Shown: piece after piece, positions 1 through 11,390 of the stretch
How positions within the stretch are numbered: position 1 is the stretch's first letter
Layout: each line of letters opens with the position of its first letter
Source: Cudoniella acicularis
Lineage: Eukaryota > Ascomycota > Leotiomycetes > Helotiales > Helotiaceae
DNA length: 61,205 nt
Direction: 5' to 3'
Assembly: GCA_013054445.1 (NCBI GenBank)
Contig: JAAMPI010000135.1
Coordinates: 1-61,205, forward strand
Position numbers and translations under genes: made by a program
The notes under the pieces: model-generated
Seen by the model: the letters and a program-made list of their open reading frames with translations, nothing else
What the model was told of the DNA's origin: nothing
The model's database searches: none

Positions 1-2240
1 TATTAAGTTAAGTTAATAGTCTATTAGGAAAGAGTAACTTATATATCTCTCTAGTATACTTAAATCTAGAGTCTTAGATACTTATTATTAAATAGCTTAA
101 TAAATAGAAAATCTATCTTATTAATATTATATAAGCTATTTTTTAGCTTAATATTATAATAATAGATAGTCTTATTAAGTATATTATCTTTATAGTTAAT
201 ATTAATATTATATTACTTATTATCTAAGGTTTATTAAAACTAGTAGCCTTAGTCTTCTAGGGTTAAGTATAGCTCTTATCTAGCTATTTAGGTATAGTCA
301 TACTTAAACGGTTTTTTTAGATCTTAAGAGCCTTCTAGAGATAGGAACTATAGTCCCTTGCCCTTAAGGAGCTCTAGAGAATCTTATAAGAGAATCTAGA
401 GAATACTCTAGTTAATACTAGTATCTTAGAATAGTAATAATATTACTATGTTTATTAAGAATATATAAGCCGTCTATAGATAGTTAATAATATATATTAT
501 AGTTTTAAAAGAAAAACTTTAAAAAAGAGTAATATATTAATAGCTAGTTAAGAATCTATCTTAAATATATTTGATATTAAGAAAGAGATAAGTTTATAAC
601 TAAGGTCTTATTATCTAAGTTCTATAAATCTATAATATATTAATATTATTTATAAGTCATGCTTATACCTATCTACTATTATTAAAGTAGCGGCCTACTA
701 AAGGACTTATATAATAGAGTTAGCGCTTATAAACAAGATATTTTATACTATTCTAGTCGCTTATAATTAGTATAATACTAACGATTATTAACTATAAATC
801 TATATTTAGAATAAAGAGACGACTATAGCTATAATACTCGTGATCTAGATAGCTAGCTAAGACGGCCTACTCCTAGTTAGCTAAATAGGATATACTATAG
901 ATAAGGCGAATCATCTATAAGGACTATCTTAAAATAGAATCACTAGACTACGACTAGCTTAGTTAACTTTTTTATAGCTTTTTAAAACTACTTAATAACT
1001 AGTTAGCTTACTCTTTCCTATAAAACTATATTTAGTCGCTGTTTTTAGGGGCTAGCCTATTAAAAGTTTATAGACGTGAATTATAATATAACCCTAACTT
1101 TAGAACTATCTATATAAAGTCTTAGATATAGACTATATTTAGAGACACGATTTTAATATCGACTATATATATTATAGAGATATATATATATATAGAGTTA
1201 AAAATAGTAGAGTTAGATAAGAATCGTTAAAGATAGGCCTAGGTAGCTTTTCTTTTAGCGATTTCTATTACTACTAGGGTTTTATACTAGAACTTAAAAT
1301 AGATTATTCCTATTTCTTTAAGTTTAGTACTAGCCTATTAAAATAAACTAATAAATTATAACTAAGACATTAGGACGCTAGTATCTATTTAAGTAACTAT
1401 ATATTAGAAGATATTAGGAAATATATAGACAACTTCCTTATTAATATAAAGAAGAGTAAATATAGAAGTCGCTTTATATAGGTGCCTTTAGCCTATAAAA
1501 TACTATATCTAATAGATATATTTAAGGATTAAAGTTAAAAATCTCTATAAGACACTATCTTAATTAATATATTTAGAGAATATTAAGATTTAGAAGAGAG
1601 ATCTCCTTAATATTATAGTTAATATACTAAATAGACTTAAGTGTTTTCCTTTATCCTATTAATATATAGCTCTTCTAATCTACCTACTTATATTTAGCCT
1701 ATAAGCTTTAAGCGAGTAAGCCCTTTTCTCTATAGCGCTATAAAACTTATCGCTAGTATATCTATAGCTATTAGATATAATATATATAGACGCCTAATCT
1801 AGTACTCTTACCTTAAAAGACGCTAGACAATAGTTAACTAAGCTTATAGATAGGCTTAAATAAGAAGAAAATATATCTTATATAAATTCGTCTATCCTAA
1901 ACATCTATATTTAAAGGTTTAGGGTCCTTTCTTTATAATTTTTCAGTTTGCTATTTACTTTGTTAAAATAGCTATAGGTAGTTAAAACTCTTATTAAGAT
2001 TAAAAAACTAATGTTTTTAAGAATTTATCTTATCTTTAGTTATTATATCTCTTATCCTACTATTAATAGTCTCCTTATTCTTTCTAATATTGTCCTAAAG
2101 CTCCTTTAGAATTAACTTAGAAGAAATATTATCTTTAAGGCTATTTAGTATTATAAGCTTAGTTTATATATAAATATAATTTAAGGATTACTTACCCTAA
2201 AAACCTTAATAGTATGATCTCTTTGTTTTAGCTATATGAT
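1..2240. repeat. RIP-eroded TA-rich repeat block
   Basis: The stretch is dominated by TA dinucleotides (tagctta, tatataga, ctatta and similar). No long open frame exists on either strand. Residual GC islands still contain CG, so the depletion looks like CpA to TpA change rather than simple AT richness. This is the expected result of repeat-induced point mutation on old transposon copies. I cannot assign the original element. The edge is fairly sharp near 2240-2330, where normal base composition resumes. Confidence 0.75.
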
Positions 2241-2392
2241 TTAGTATCGCGACGTAAGCATTAACGAGGATCTTATAAAGCATCTCTCTAGAGATAGTAG
2301 ACTTGCTCGAATACTGTCACTCGATCCATGCGAAATCCCGCAACTTCTCTGCATGATAGACCGCACCTGCAAAGATACCCTCCCGGTGTTGT

Positions 2393-2838
2393 TTACCGTT
2401 CGCTGTCATCTAACAATGTTACCTTAAGAGCCGCCGGAGGTTGACAATGTTTGACATACTTGCAATCCAAACGACACAGTAGCCTATACTGTGGAGCCTG
2501 AAAATAGTGAACAAATTCGAAGGAGGCTAGGACCAAAAGATTAAACTTACTATCTCCGGTAGGAACAAATTTCAAGATAAAATCAACAAGGCCCTTGTAT
2601 TCGATCGCGGCGTCGAGCACCTTGTAAGCCTAAGCTTGAATATTCACGACTTTGTTTCTCTTTTCCGTGCTTGAACTAATGCGAAACTTGATATTCCAGC
2701 CTTTCTTATCGTACATTTCCTTATCCCGTTTGACCGCTTTAATCAATACAGCTATATTGTCATGTTCGTACAATTTCTGGATTTCTTGCAACGTTGAGTT
2801 ATCTCTCAGGAGCGAGGCTGCATGGGGTATCAGCTATG
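2393..2838 (-). pseudogene. gene fragment, possibly the N-terminal part of a fungal STAND/NLR-type protein
   Basis: Reading the minus strand from about 2838 gives a protein-like frame with motifs such as LYEHDNIAVLIKAVKRDKE, then FRISSSTEKRNKVVN. An in-frame TAG lies at 2630-2632, followed by AYKVLDAAIEYKGLVDFI and further open frame to a TAA at 2393. The helix-rich composition and the AYKVLD...VDFI pattern recall N-terminal domains of fungal NACHT/STAND proteins, but the assignment is tentative. There is no start codon in context, and the downstream part of such a protein is missing. It is a relic beside the RIP block. Confidence 0.35.
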
Positions 2839-3878
2839 CCGCAGATCGTGATAGTTACGATTATCTCAGGGTGGTCGAGGAGACTTTGGTATTTCTAGAT
2901 AGTGGAATAATAATAAGTATTAGGTGATATCTATGTTTAATACAACAGAAGAGGGGCAACAAAGTTGAGCTGACATGATTTGTATGACGGAACAACACGC
3001 CTGTTTGTTTGGGGGTCAGCTGATATGTTTTCAACTGTCAGAGGTACCTAAGCTTAGTGCCTGAGTAACCGCGTTGGAAGCGAAGTAGGTCAAGGTTCGT
3101 GTGAGACTAGGTAGTTGCTTTTTGCATTGAGCAGTAAGTGGTGTTGATGTGTGCTAGTGCTACTAGACCTTGATGTGACTGCTGCTAGGAACGGCATTAT
3201 CGATACATGAACCTCCATCTCAGTTTTCCCGCTGATCCTTCCCATGTAAAACTCCTGCTGCCGAAGTGATTCTGCCTTGCTAGGATTTACATAAATCTCC
3301 TAGTGCTACTGTGCCCAGCTGAACCACCACCCCTTTTATATGAATCTCCTAGTGCCACTGGTCATTGGTGCGACTCCTCCATGACGCGGCATCACCGCTG
3401 TATAATTCTATCATGAGCAGGCTTGCCACCAGCGATATCCCCTTTGTTAATCCAGCCAATACGATTGTCCCTTACATAACTACTCTCGTGCCTCAGTATA
3501 AGTCCTCCGTGACGCAATCTCGTAGCTGTATGAATCTTATAACGATCAGCCGGCGAACTAGTTATCTCAACTATTTTGCAGAGATGGAACTGGTACAACC
3601 CCTCTTCATAATATAATATCAAATCTGTGTAAACTAAACTCGCCGTCGGAGTACCTTGGCATTTTGCCTTATACAGACAGGCAGAACAAAAAATAGGAGC
3701 AAGAGGAGTAAACTGAGTGCCACCAAAATTCATATCATATAAAATTGCCTCTGTAGACGTTAAGGAGACGTTATAGAATGACGAGACTGAGCTACTTATT
3801 ATGTGGATGTAAGCGAATATGAATCCAGAAATAGCTCCGAAGGAGCCAAGACGAGCCCCATTGGGTGCTAAAATGGCC
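2839..3878. other. intergenic, no supported gene
   Basis: Short open frames on both strands have no recognisable domain and mostly lack ATG starts. A loosely repeated phrase resembling ATCTCCTAGTGC(T/C)ACTG occurs near 3295-3312 and 3343-3361, with a looser copy near 3155. I see no RNA gene. Confidence 0.4.
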
Positions 3879-3975
3879 TGCTCAGGTTGCTCAGGCCGTG
3901 CTCAGGAATGCTCACTCTCAGCTCAGGTAACAGCGGCCGCTGCTCACGTCCAAAGACTAAAACGGAACCAGCGAA
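3879..3975 (+). repeat. GCTCAGG-rich dispersed repeat, copy A
   Basis: Several TGCTCAGG/TGCTCAC units are followed by CTCAGCTCAGGTAACAGCGG, a CACGTCC motif and AGACTAAAACGGAACCAGCG. The last stretch matches copy C (55351-55490) exactly over 22 bases, and the preceding 35 bases are close to it. A third, inverted copy lies at 39233-39297. The element type is unknown. Confidence 0.75.
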
Positions 3976-4735
3976 CATGAGATTAGAGTCTGGCTTTGAT
4001 GGTAATTTTGCTTCAAGTGCGTAGCACTCCCATAAGAACAGTAATGGGCGTCAAGATCTTTATGAGCCTGGTACGCAATGAGAGAGGGCATATATACATG
4101 GGATCTCATCAATATATCAGATAGATTCTGCTGTAGACTCTACTACACGGGCTGCAATCGCAATTCAGAGAGATGTAGTCAATGGGGTTGGGATTAATTA
4201 ACGGGATACAGGCAGTTGGGAATAACTTCATTTTTGTACATTAGATTCAATTGATTTACATTGACGCGTCTCGCAATTCCTTGCGAGGTGGACGGACGCG
4301 CAGGTTCAGCCGCTTTAAGGCTAGTAGTGTCGATTTAGCTGTCCCCTAAAGCGCAAACGAAACCCCTCAGAAAACAGAGGTCTAAGTCTCAAGGTTCCGC
4401 GGTATTTCGTTCGGTGTCGATCAAGATATAAGCAGATCGCATCCACCCATACTATTCTTGATTTATCGACATAACGCAGGTGCTTGAGCGCTATCGATAT
4501 TTCCAGTGATATGTAGCCGTCGGCTTTGAATTTTGTCTCATGAGGCGTTTTCAGCCTTTGCTTGCTCTTGATCCAGAGCATATGCTATCCCCAGTTGCGA
4601 GCTAGAACTCCAAGTGTACGACATAGCCTCGAATTTTGGCATGGCGGCAACGCCAATATCGTTGTTGGATTTCTCTTTATGGTGTTGAAACTTTTTTTGG
4701 AACCTTTTGAGCTTCTCTTTCAGGAGAGGAGATTT

Positions 4736-4891
4736 TCACGTTCTTTTCCAGGACTTCCTGCCCTCGTCCCAGCACTTGAAGAACACACGGCCTTCGATAG
4801 TCTCAAACACTTCCCACCCTTTTGGCAGCGTGCGATTGATTGCCGCTATATCAGGCCGGGGCGGAGACGCCGTTTCGTCGACAATGAAGGG
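4736..4891 (-). pseudogene. WW-domain-like gene fragment
   Basis: On the minus strand a short frame reads LPKGWEVFETIEGRVFF and then a second tryptophan in a position that fits the WW fold (LPxGWE ... GR-aromatic-F ... W). The final WW-family proline is replaced by threonine, and the frame ends in TGA at 4736-4738. No start or flanking domain can be found, so this is at best a remnant of a WW-containing protein. The assignment rests on spacing of a few residues only. Confidence 0.3.
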
Positions 4892-5908
4892 GACATGCGA
4901 GATAGTAAGTTAAATTGGCTGCCAGAGGCCCGAGGGGGGCAGTAAGGTAACCAGGCGAATCTCCTGCTTCGCTGTGTCGAGCTTGGTGTACGTATAAGTG
5001 GGGACTTCGGACATCATGGAATGTCGAGACGGAATGGAGTGAGGTGAAGTCGAAAAGGAATGGAGTCAGATAAAGTCGAAAAAGATGAGGCTGCGATGAT
5101 AATGCAATGTTTACGCGTAGTCGTAGAGGTGCATAAGTCTCAAGCCACACTGAGGCTGTGGCATGCGCGCGATGACGGACATCGATGAATCCATTTTCGA
5201 AAGTAGAAAAAGAGAAATGCATGTGATGTGTTCCGTGCCAAACGACCTTTTGTGTCGGTGGAGTGAAGAGGCGGAAAGGAAGAAAATATTTATTAGGTTG
5301 GTGGTGGTCAATTTAGTAAATACTAAAGGCGATCAACGATCGAGGCTGTATAACCACGGTTTGCTCGAGATTCCGAAGGGCCAGCTCACTTGTTATAGAT
5401 AAGATTAGGTAGTAGTACAGTAGTGAGAAGAAAACCGTAAGGTACCTTAGAAAAGCCGACCAGGAAAGGTGTGATGAGCTAAATAAACAGCCAACAATCT
5501 ATGGCTACCGTATATAGAAAAAATAACGCGAGAAAGACAGATACAAGCAGAGATGACTACCGAGGTACTTGATTTATTCTTTTTATTTATAGTTTTTATT
5601 TATTCTTGTTTTTCCTCCCTGTAGCTTCTCCTCTTATGTCGAGGGCGCTATTCTATGTCCAACCAACCCGGGGGGTATGTATGTCTATATGTTCTGCAAG
5701 CGCCAAATGCTATGCTATGCTATGATTTCCCAACGCTACCTATGCTTCCTTCCAATCTTTTGTTTTGCGGCTTCAATCAGCCATCCATCCGCATACGTCA
5801 GGTGTTGCATCAAATCGACACAATGTAAACACTCCAAAAACTCCTCGCTATGCATACGCTTGCAACAATCAAATAAAAAAAAGCAAATCTTTTTATCATC
5901 CACCTTCT
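4892..5908. other. intergenic and 3' flank of the PLC-like gene
   Basis: No supported gene. The final 250 bases before 5909 are T-rich when read toward the PLC-like gene and probably hold its 3' UTR. Open frames here overlap on both strands without domain features. Confidence 0.4.
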
Positions 5909-7096
5909 TCAAAGCCACACAAAGTTCCCCAGCGCAACGACACCCATCGCCAACGCCACAGCTTTCAACCACCCACTGGCGTCCCTCCCAGCCGCTCTCA
6001 TACCAGAACTCGTAGTCGTCGTCAACTGCGCCGTGCTAACAGCCGTTCTTCCTGTCGTCTGCCCATTGATCCCATTCAAGATATCTGCAGTCTCAACACT
6101 GGGTCCCACATTCCAGAAATCGACTAGCATAAATGTAGGCTTATTCCCCCATTGTGTCTGACATAGTGTTCCTTGTGTCCCTAACGTTCCAGTTGTGTTC
6201 GTGGAAGCAGAGTTGGTAGTGGCTATGGCATCGATGTCTGGGTAGGTGATGCCGAGGAGGGTGTCGTCGAGGAAGTGGTTTAGGAGGCCCATGTACCCTG
6301 CACTGATGGCTGATTCGGAAGAGGTCAGGCCAGACGGTCGGTCGAGATCGCAGGTGAAGTTTGAGGCGGAGGTGACGCCGAAGGCGCTTTCGAAGATGTA
6401 GTTGAATTCGGGCATTAGGTAGGGGTAGGAGCTATCGTAATCGATGTTCGTTACGAAGGCCATGAGTCGAGTTTTGGCCGTAATGAGGGTCTGCAGTGTG
6501 GGCCAGGTTGCGATGGGGCCAGTTGTTGAAGTGGGTGTGTATCCATAGGTTGAGATTCCTGAGGAGGCGAAGACGGAGCCGAAGGCAGCCGCCGATTCAG
6601 TGTCGGAGTTCACGAGAAGGAGAGTTACGACTTCGTTGGGGTTGTTGTCCATCCATGTTTTTATGGGAGTGAGGAACGCGAGGAGGGAGCCGCCGTCGAG
6701 GAGTTCACAGGTCGTGTGGCAGAGTTCGAGCGTGCCAGAGGAGTTGTGGACTTGTGCTTGGAGAAATCGGATGCCTGCTGAGAGGGCAACAGTGGCATTG
6801 TAGAATTGATTCCCCGCCGTCGAGAAGTCTGTGCTGCTATCCCTTAAGAACGCCGAGTCGTGTGCCCCCATGTGTGTTATGTTGTTGTAATTTCGATTGC
6901 AGAGGAGAGGAGAGTTGTTGCATGCTGTTGTGCCTGTTGCGGCTGCTGCCTCGGAGACTGTCGATGCTGATGATACTCGGGTTGCGGTTGTGGATGCTCG
7001 TACCGAGGATGTTGTTGCTTGGAATTGTGGTGAGGCGTGGACGAAGCTCGTGAGCGAGAGTAGAGCTGCCGATGCAGCAAGAAATGAAGGAAGCAT
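5909..7096 (-). CDS. secreted PLC-like phosphodiesterase (PI-PLC X-type TIM barrel)
   Basis: A single-exon frame of 395 residues. I start at the ATG at 7096 because it is followed directly by a signal peptide (MLPSFLAASAALLSLTSFVHA); the ATG-less extension upstream is poorer. After a Ser/Thr/Ala-rich linker comes the PI-PLC-type barrel. NITHMGAHDSAF carries the first catalytic-type His, and LELCHTTCELLDGG the second. In between are GNQFYNATVALSAGIRFLQ and then PNEVVTLLLVNSD, all typical of fungal PLC-like phosphodiesterases. The C terminus ends in a hydrophobic tail after a small-residue stretch, consistent with GPI anchoring. Substrate is unknown. It is divergent from the GFA-type gene at 8390, with about 1.3 kb between them. 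Family assignment is good; exact function is not. Confidence 0.85.
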   Translation of the reverse strand: MLPSFLAASAALLSLTSFVHASPQFQATTSSVRASTTATRVSSASTVSEAAAATGTTACNNSPLLCNRNYNNITHMGAHDSAFLRDSSTDFSTAGNQFYNATVALSAGIRFLQAQVHNSSGTLELCHTTCELLDGGSLLAFLTPIKTWMDNNPNEVVTLLLVNSDTESAAAFGSVFASSGISTYGYTPTSTTGPIATWPTLQTLITAKTRLMAFVTNIDYDSSYPYLMPEFNYIFESAFGVTSASNFTCDLDRPSGLTSSESAISAGYMGLLNHFLDDTLLGITYPDIDAIATTNSASTNTTGTLGTQGTLCQTQWGNKPTFMLVDFWNVGPSVETADILNGINGQTTGRTAVSTAQLTTTTSSGMRAAGRDASGWLKAVALAMGVVALGNFVWL

Positions 7097-8389
7097 CTTG
7101 AATTCGGCGAATCTAGATGTGAAAGCGTCGTGAAGATATAAATTGTTGCAGGGTGGCAATATTCCAAAACTGCCTCGAACGATCGTAAGTTGCAGCAGAA
7201 AAGACTAAGAAACACAAAGGAGATTACTGCACAGCAGTAGAAGAGAATATAAGAAGAAAAGAGGAATACATGAAAGAAAGAACAAGGCTAGAAAATGAAA
7301 AGGTCTTGCATTACGCGCACTACAACTGCGCCTCGATGAGGTTGACATTTTGTCTCTTGTTCGTCGTCAGCAACACGAGCCGTCAGAGAATAAGTGGAGC
7401 CGGCGGTCTGGGCAGACTCGGGACCAAGACTGCCTGTCAAATCAGCATTCAGGGGGGGCTGAAACGCAGGACAAAAAACTTGACCATTGGGGAGACAAGA
7501 ACGATAGCCGAACACTGCTCGGGTTCAGAACTTCAGATCCGAGTCTTCGGTTTCGTGCCTGGCCAGGGGTGAGTCTGGATACGGGTTCGTAACTATCAGA
7601 ACATTATATTATGTATACATAGATATGTCTAATGACCTTATTATGAGCATAATTTAATGATGACTTTGCGCAATTATGTATTTTAATATGCACGATAAAT
7701 GCCCTTTTAGCCATATTTTCCTTCATATTGTTGTCCGGTCATTTGAGGTGGGGGCTGGATGATGACAGCCACTGTGGCGTCAAGTGGCTGGTTCATGGCT
7801 GGCCAGCCAAGAAGGGAATGGTGGTCGATCACCCGGTTCCAAAAATAGATGGCTGTGTTGGTGTTTGTTTCATGGGGTGACGACGACTTTGTGGGGCAAC
7901 ACCCCAGAATATAATTCAGGAGAAGAAACGAGCTGTTCTTCCTTTAAGTGCAAAGAGGGCTTCTCAGTATGCCTCAGCTGATGTTCTTGCAATCGACAGA
8001 GAAACGGAATGGCTTTTGAGAGTCTCGTGTGGTGGCGAGGTGCATAATTTGGCCTTGTTCAATAGGAGGTGGAGGTTTTGACGTTCATCTCAAAGTGTCA
8101 TCCGATGAACGAGAGGGCATTGTGAGTGAGTATCGCTTCAAGAGTCAAGGGAATATGAAAGCTCGGATGTCTCGAGGACTCAGTTGACTTTCAAGTTCCG
8201 GGTGACATCACACCAACACATTCCACACGCCCTTGACATGTCACGGCGATCATGCCACCCCGCAACCCCTCACTGATATTTTATATCCCCACTTCCCAAC
8301 CACACAGTACAGTATCTCTTTGAAAACCGTCATTAGTGTGACATCTAACTATCCAAACAAATTATTCATTCCCACAATCTCCACAAACA
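7097..8389. promoter_or_regulatory. divergent intergenic region between PLC-like and GFA-type genes
   Basis: About 1.3 kb separating two genes transcribed outward. Short open frames inside have no recognisable domain. The 100 bases before 8390 are C/A-rich, as in fungal 5' leaders. I see no clear TATA box or mapped operator. Confidence 0.4.
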
Positions 8390-9002
8390 ATGTCCAAACT
8401 TACCGACGAAGCCCTCGCCCTGCACGGCGGCTGCGACTGCACCTCCATAAAATACACCATTTTCATTCCACCCGTTTCCTCGCGGCCAGTTCTCACCCCC
8501 TCCTCAGAAAACAACAACCTCGGCCCCATCCTGGCCCCAAAAATCTTCTTCGACCACTGCAACAAATGCCGACGCGTCTCCGGCGCCATTCTCCAGGCCT
8601 GGCTCTCCTGCCCACAGACCTGGGTTTGCTGGTCCCTATCCAGCACCCATGACAATGACCGCATCTCCCTCTCCACTTCCGAAATTCTAAAAGAACATAC
8701 AGCTGTCTCCGGGATAATTTCGCATTATGAGAGTTCGCCGGGTGTGAGTAGGTATTTTTGTGGGAGGTGTGGTACGAATTTGGCGTATGTTGATAGGAAG
8801 GAGGATGAGATTGAGATGGTGGATATGGTGTTAGGGAGTTTGGAAAGAGAGAGCTTGGAAAAGGAGGGTGTGAAGCCTGATCGGCATTTTTTATTGGGAG
8901 AGTGGCGTGCAGTGGGTTAAGAACATCGTTAGTAAAGGGGAGGGGGGGAAGGGGAGGGAGTTGCCCAAGCATCCGGATGGGTGTGTGAAGATTCATGTTT
9001 GA
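8390..9002 (+). CDS. GFA/CENP-V family protein (glutathione-dependent formaldehyde-activating enzyme-like), with a frameshift
   Basis: The frame opens with MSKLTDEALALHGGCDCTS and shows the zinc-binding cysteines of the GFA (DUF636) fold: GGCDC, then FDHCNKCRRVSG, then YFCGRCGTN. These proteins bind two zincs; in bacteria relatives act on S-hydroxymethylglutathione, but most fungal members have no proven substrate. The open frame stops early at 8920, after PDRHFLLGEWRAVG. Downstream, the +1 frame continues with the expected family ending (VQWVKNIVSKGE to a TGA at 9000-9002). The shift falls on a run of six T at 8887-8892; five T would join the frames. Either a sequencing error or a recent inactivating indel. 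Confidence 0.8.
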
Positions 9003-9309
9003 GGTGTTCTGGTACTGGCAAGTACCATTGGGTGGCTATCGTGCGCCCTAAATGTGGAGTTTCTAGCTAGAAAATAGTCTGGTGTTTGGAATTGGAATAG
9101 CGAAGGTGCTTTGGGACTTTGAGGCGACTTCAAATTTGCTGTGCAGTGTAGCTTGTTACGCATCTACTTGGTTCCAGAAGTTAGACTTTGGAAGTTTTCG
9201 TCGATAAATATTCCATGACGGGTTGTTTTGTTTGTGCGTTCTAGGTTGTAAGTTCGACCGTTGTGAAGTGCGGCGCCTAGGTAGGTAATTTCCAGGCTGT
9301 TCCCTGCGT
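9003..9309. other. convergent intergenic region
   Basis: About 300 bases between the 3' ends of the GFA-type gene and the Ser/Thr-rich gene. Nothing recognisable apart from probable 3' UTR sequence. Confidence 0.4.
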
Positions 9310-10815
9310 TCACAGCAACACCAAGATAACAATCACGCTCAATGACCCACCCAAGAAACCAAACCTTGCCTCCATTTTCAGAACCCCGTTCTTCTTTATC
9401 GTACTTGTTACTAATGGGACAACATTCGCGGGAGTAACAGTAGCAACCTCCACCACCGTCTTATCATCAGCAACCGTAGTTCTTCCGCCTACGACACTAA
9501 TACTGCCTCTAACTACAGTCGTAGAACCACCAACCACCTCGGTGCTTCCCCCAATAACTACTGTGCTTCCTTGGGCGTTGATGCTTGTGCTACCGTCGGA
9601 TATAGAGGTGCTTCCTCTGATGACGGATATGCTACCGCCAATGACGGCCGTGCGGCTCCGGAAATTGAGGTGCTTCCGAGGATGATGGATGTTGATGAGA
9701 CCTCATATACGCTACTAGAGGCGATGTTGGAGGCTTGGGTGACCTCAGGTGCTGATGATGCTGTTTGCGAATTCGTTTCCCCGGAGCCAGAGCCAGAGTT
9801 ATATGAGCCAACAAGAAACGAGTTGATGATTGCGCCAACAGACGGGGTAGCCAAGCTTCCTTCCCCAGGGTTTGTGGATATTGCTGTTGCGGGCCCAACA
9901 TTATTTGAAGCCGCAGCAGCGGGGGTCGGCTTTGGCGACGGTGTTGCAGGCGAGTTCCCTTGACCTCCCATTGATAGTGGTGATGGAGTTGTTGACTCAT
10001 CCCCCACAAACGAAGTCGTCGTCGCCGTCAAAAATCGCTGTGTAGGCCAAACCTCAGCTGGACTTTTCCCCGCTCCCCAAGTACAAATTTTCACTGCGCC
10101 TTCCTCCTCGAATGCCTCCACGTAATACCATTGACTCGTATCACCGCCGTTTGTTGTCAGGGAAAAAGGAAGACTTTGACTGTCGGTTTCCGTAACAGGC
10201 GGTTGGTTTGTGGCAGAGATCTACTGGAAAAGCGGCATCGTGTAGGCGGGAAAGTAACTCAGGGGGAGGGGAACTCCGCTGATTGTTGGCAGTGGGGTTG
10301 TGACGAGGGTAGGTTGAGGGAAGCTTGGGAATGCAATGGTGGATGCTGCTGTGATGCTCAGGCAGATAGATTCGGTGGACAGTTCTCCTGTCCAGTTATA
10401 TGCAGAGGCCCAATCTATGAGTACTGTTGGAAATGCCCTTGAAAATGTAAGATTCACAAACTAGACCAAGTTCTCACCCACCGATGAATATTCAAACCTA
10501 CAAGCCTGTGGTCACCATCGTGCCTGAACTTTCATAGCTTATTGTCGAGGTAAGTGTTCCTGCCGCATTGGTAGGTCTAGGTGTATATCCGCTCGCCAAA
10601 TGGTTTATTATTGTTGATGCTACTGTTGTATTAGAAACTGTATTTACAACTTCGATACCGGTTGCGGCGGTTATCCTTGTAGTGAAGCTCAAAGTTTGCC
10701 AATGATAAATTACTAGTCGCCCAGCCGATACACTGCACTTATTATAACATTGTGATGCGCCATCGTTAGGCTGCGTGATGGGTAGGGTTTCTCTTACTCC
10801 TATATGGGTACCCAC
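9310..10815 (-). pseudogene. broken Ser/Thr-rich GPI-type cell-surface protein
   Basis: On the minus strand, pieces of one extracellular protein follow each other: a Cys-containing part (SQCYNKCSVSAG), an NLTF...YNWTG part with N-glycosylation sequons, a conserved-looking SQWYYVEAFEEEGAVKICTW part, then a long Ser/Thr/Pro-rich stalk with GGS(T/I)xVV repeats and a hydrophobic C terminus (GGSLSVIVILVLL) typical of a GPI signal. Breaks: an in-frame TAG at 10221-10223 (CAG to TAG would explain it) and a single-base frameshift near 9658, inside the repeats. The gap near 10460-10510 may be a short intron. The N terminus and signal peptide are missing; frame ends at low-complexity sequence starting near 10800. 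Function unknown. Confidence 0.55.
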
Positions 10816-11390
10816 AGGTACCCGTATACATAAATATTACATAAATTTACGTAAATTATATATACTCTCCTAGCACATACTCTCCTAGCACTCTCCTTCC
10901 TTGTACGCGCTCTCCTTATACACAATCTCTTTATACACGCTCTTCTTGTACACGCTCTCCTTGTACAGTACACGCTCTCTTCCCTTATACACACTTCCTT
11001 TCGAGTCCTCCCCCCTCCTCTCTCCTTCTTCTTAGGGGGCTGTAGGGGGCTCACTTTTTAAAATTAATAACCCACTTAGTACGACGACGAGGGAGAAGAA
11101 CATACGAAGGAAGAGAGGGGGGGAGAGGGAGTAGGCGTGCCACGTGTACACGTGTACAAGGCCTACTACACGCACAAGGGCTACCACACGTATAAGGCGA
11201 CTAGGGATACTATATATAAAAAGCGAGCTAGTATATAAGATAATTAAAAGAGTAATTAAGAGAATAATTAGAAGAATAATTAAGAGAATAATTAAGAAAT
11301 ATAAAAAGTATATCATTAATATTATTATCCTACAAAAATCTAGACTTAGGGTTCATATACATACAAATAAATTTTAAATGCACAGCCTCA
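10799..11390. repeat. low-complexity insert with tandem motifs
   Basis: Starts with a hairpin (GGGTACC-CACA-GGTACCC, about 10805-10822). Next comes a degenerate tandem array of ACACGCTCTCCTTGT-like units (about 10860-10990), a GA-rich patch, CACGTGTACACGTGTACA near 11141, and an imperfect tandem of TAATTAAGAGAATAATTAG-like units (about 11240-11300). It abuts the truncated 5' end of the surface-protein gene, so it may be an insertion. No terminal repeats were identified, so the element class is unknown. Confidence 0.5.

Noticed and set aside
6600..7133. Plus-strand frames inside the PLC-like gene
   Set aside because: Antisense shadows of a well-supported coding frame.
10860..10990. CRISPR-like spaced repeats
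   Set aside because: Units are degenerate and contiguous, without unique spacers; the genome is eukaryotic.
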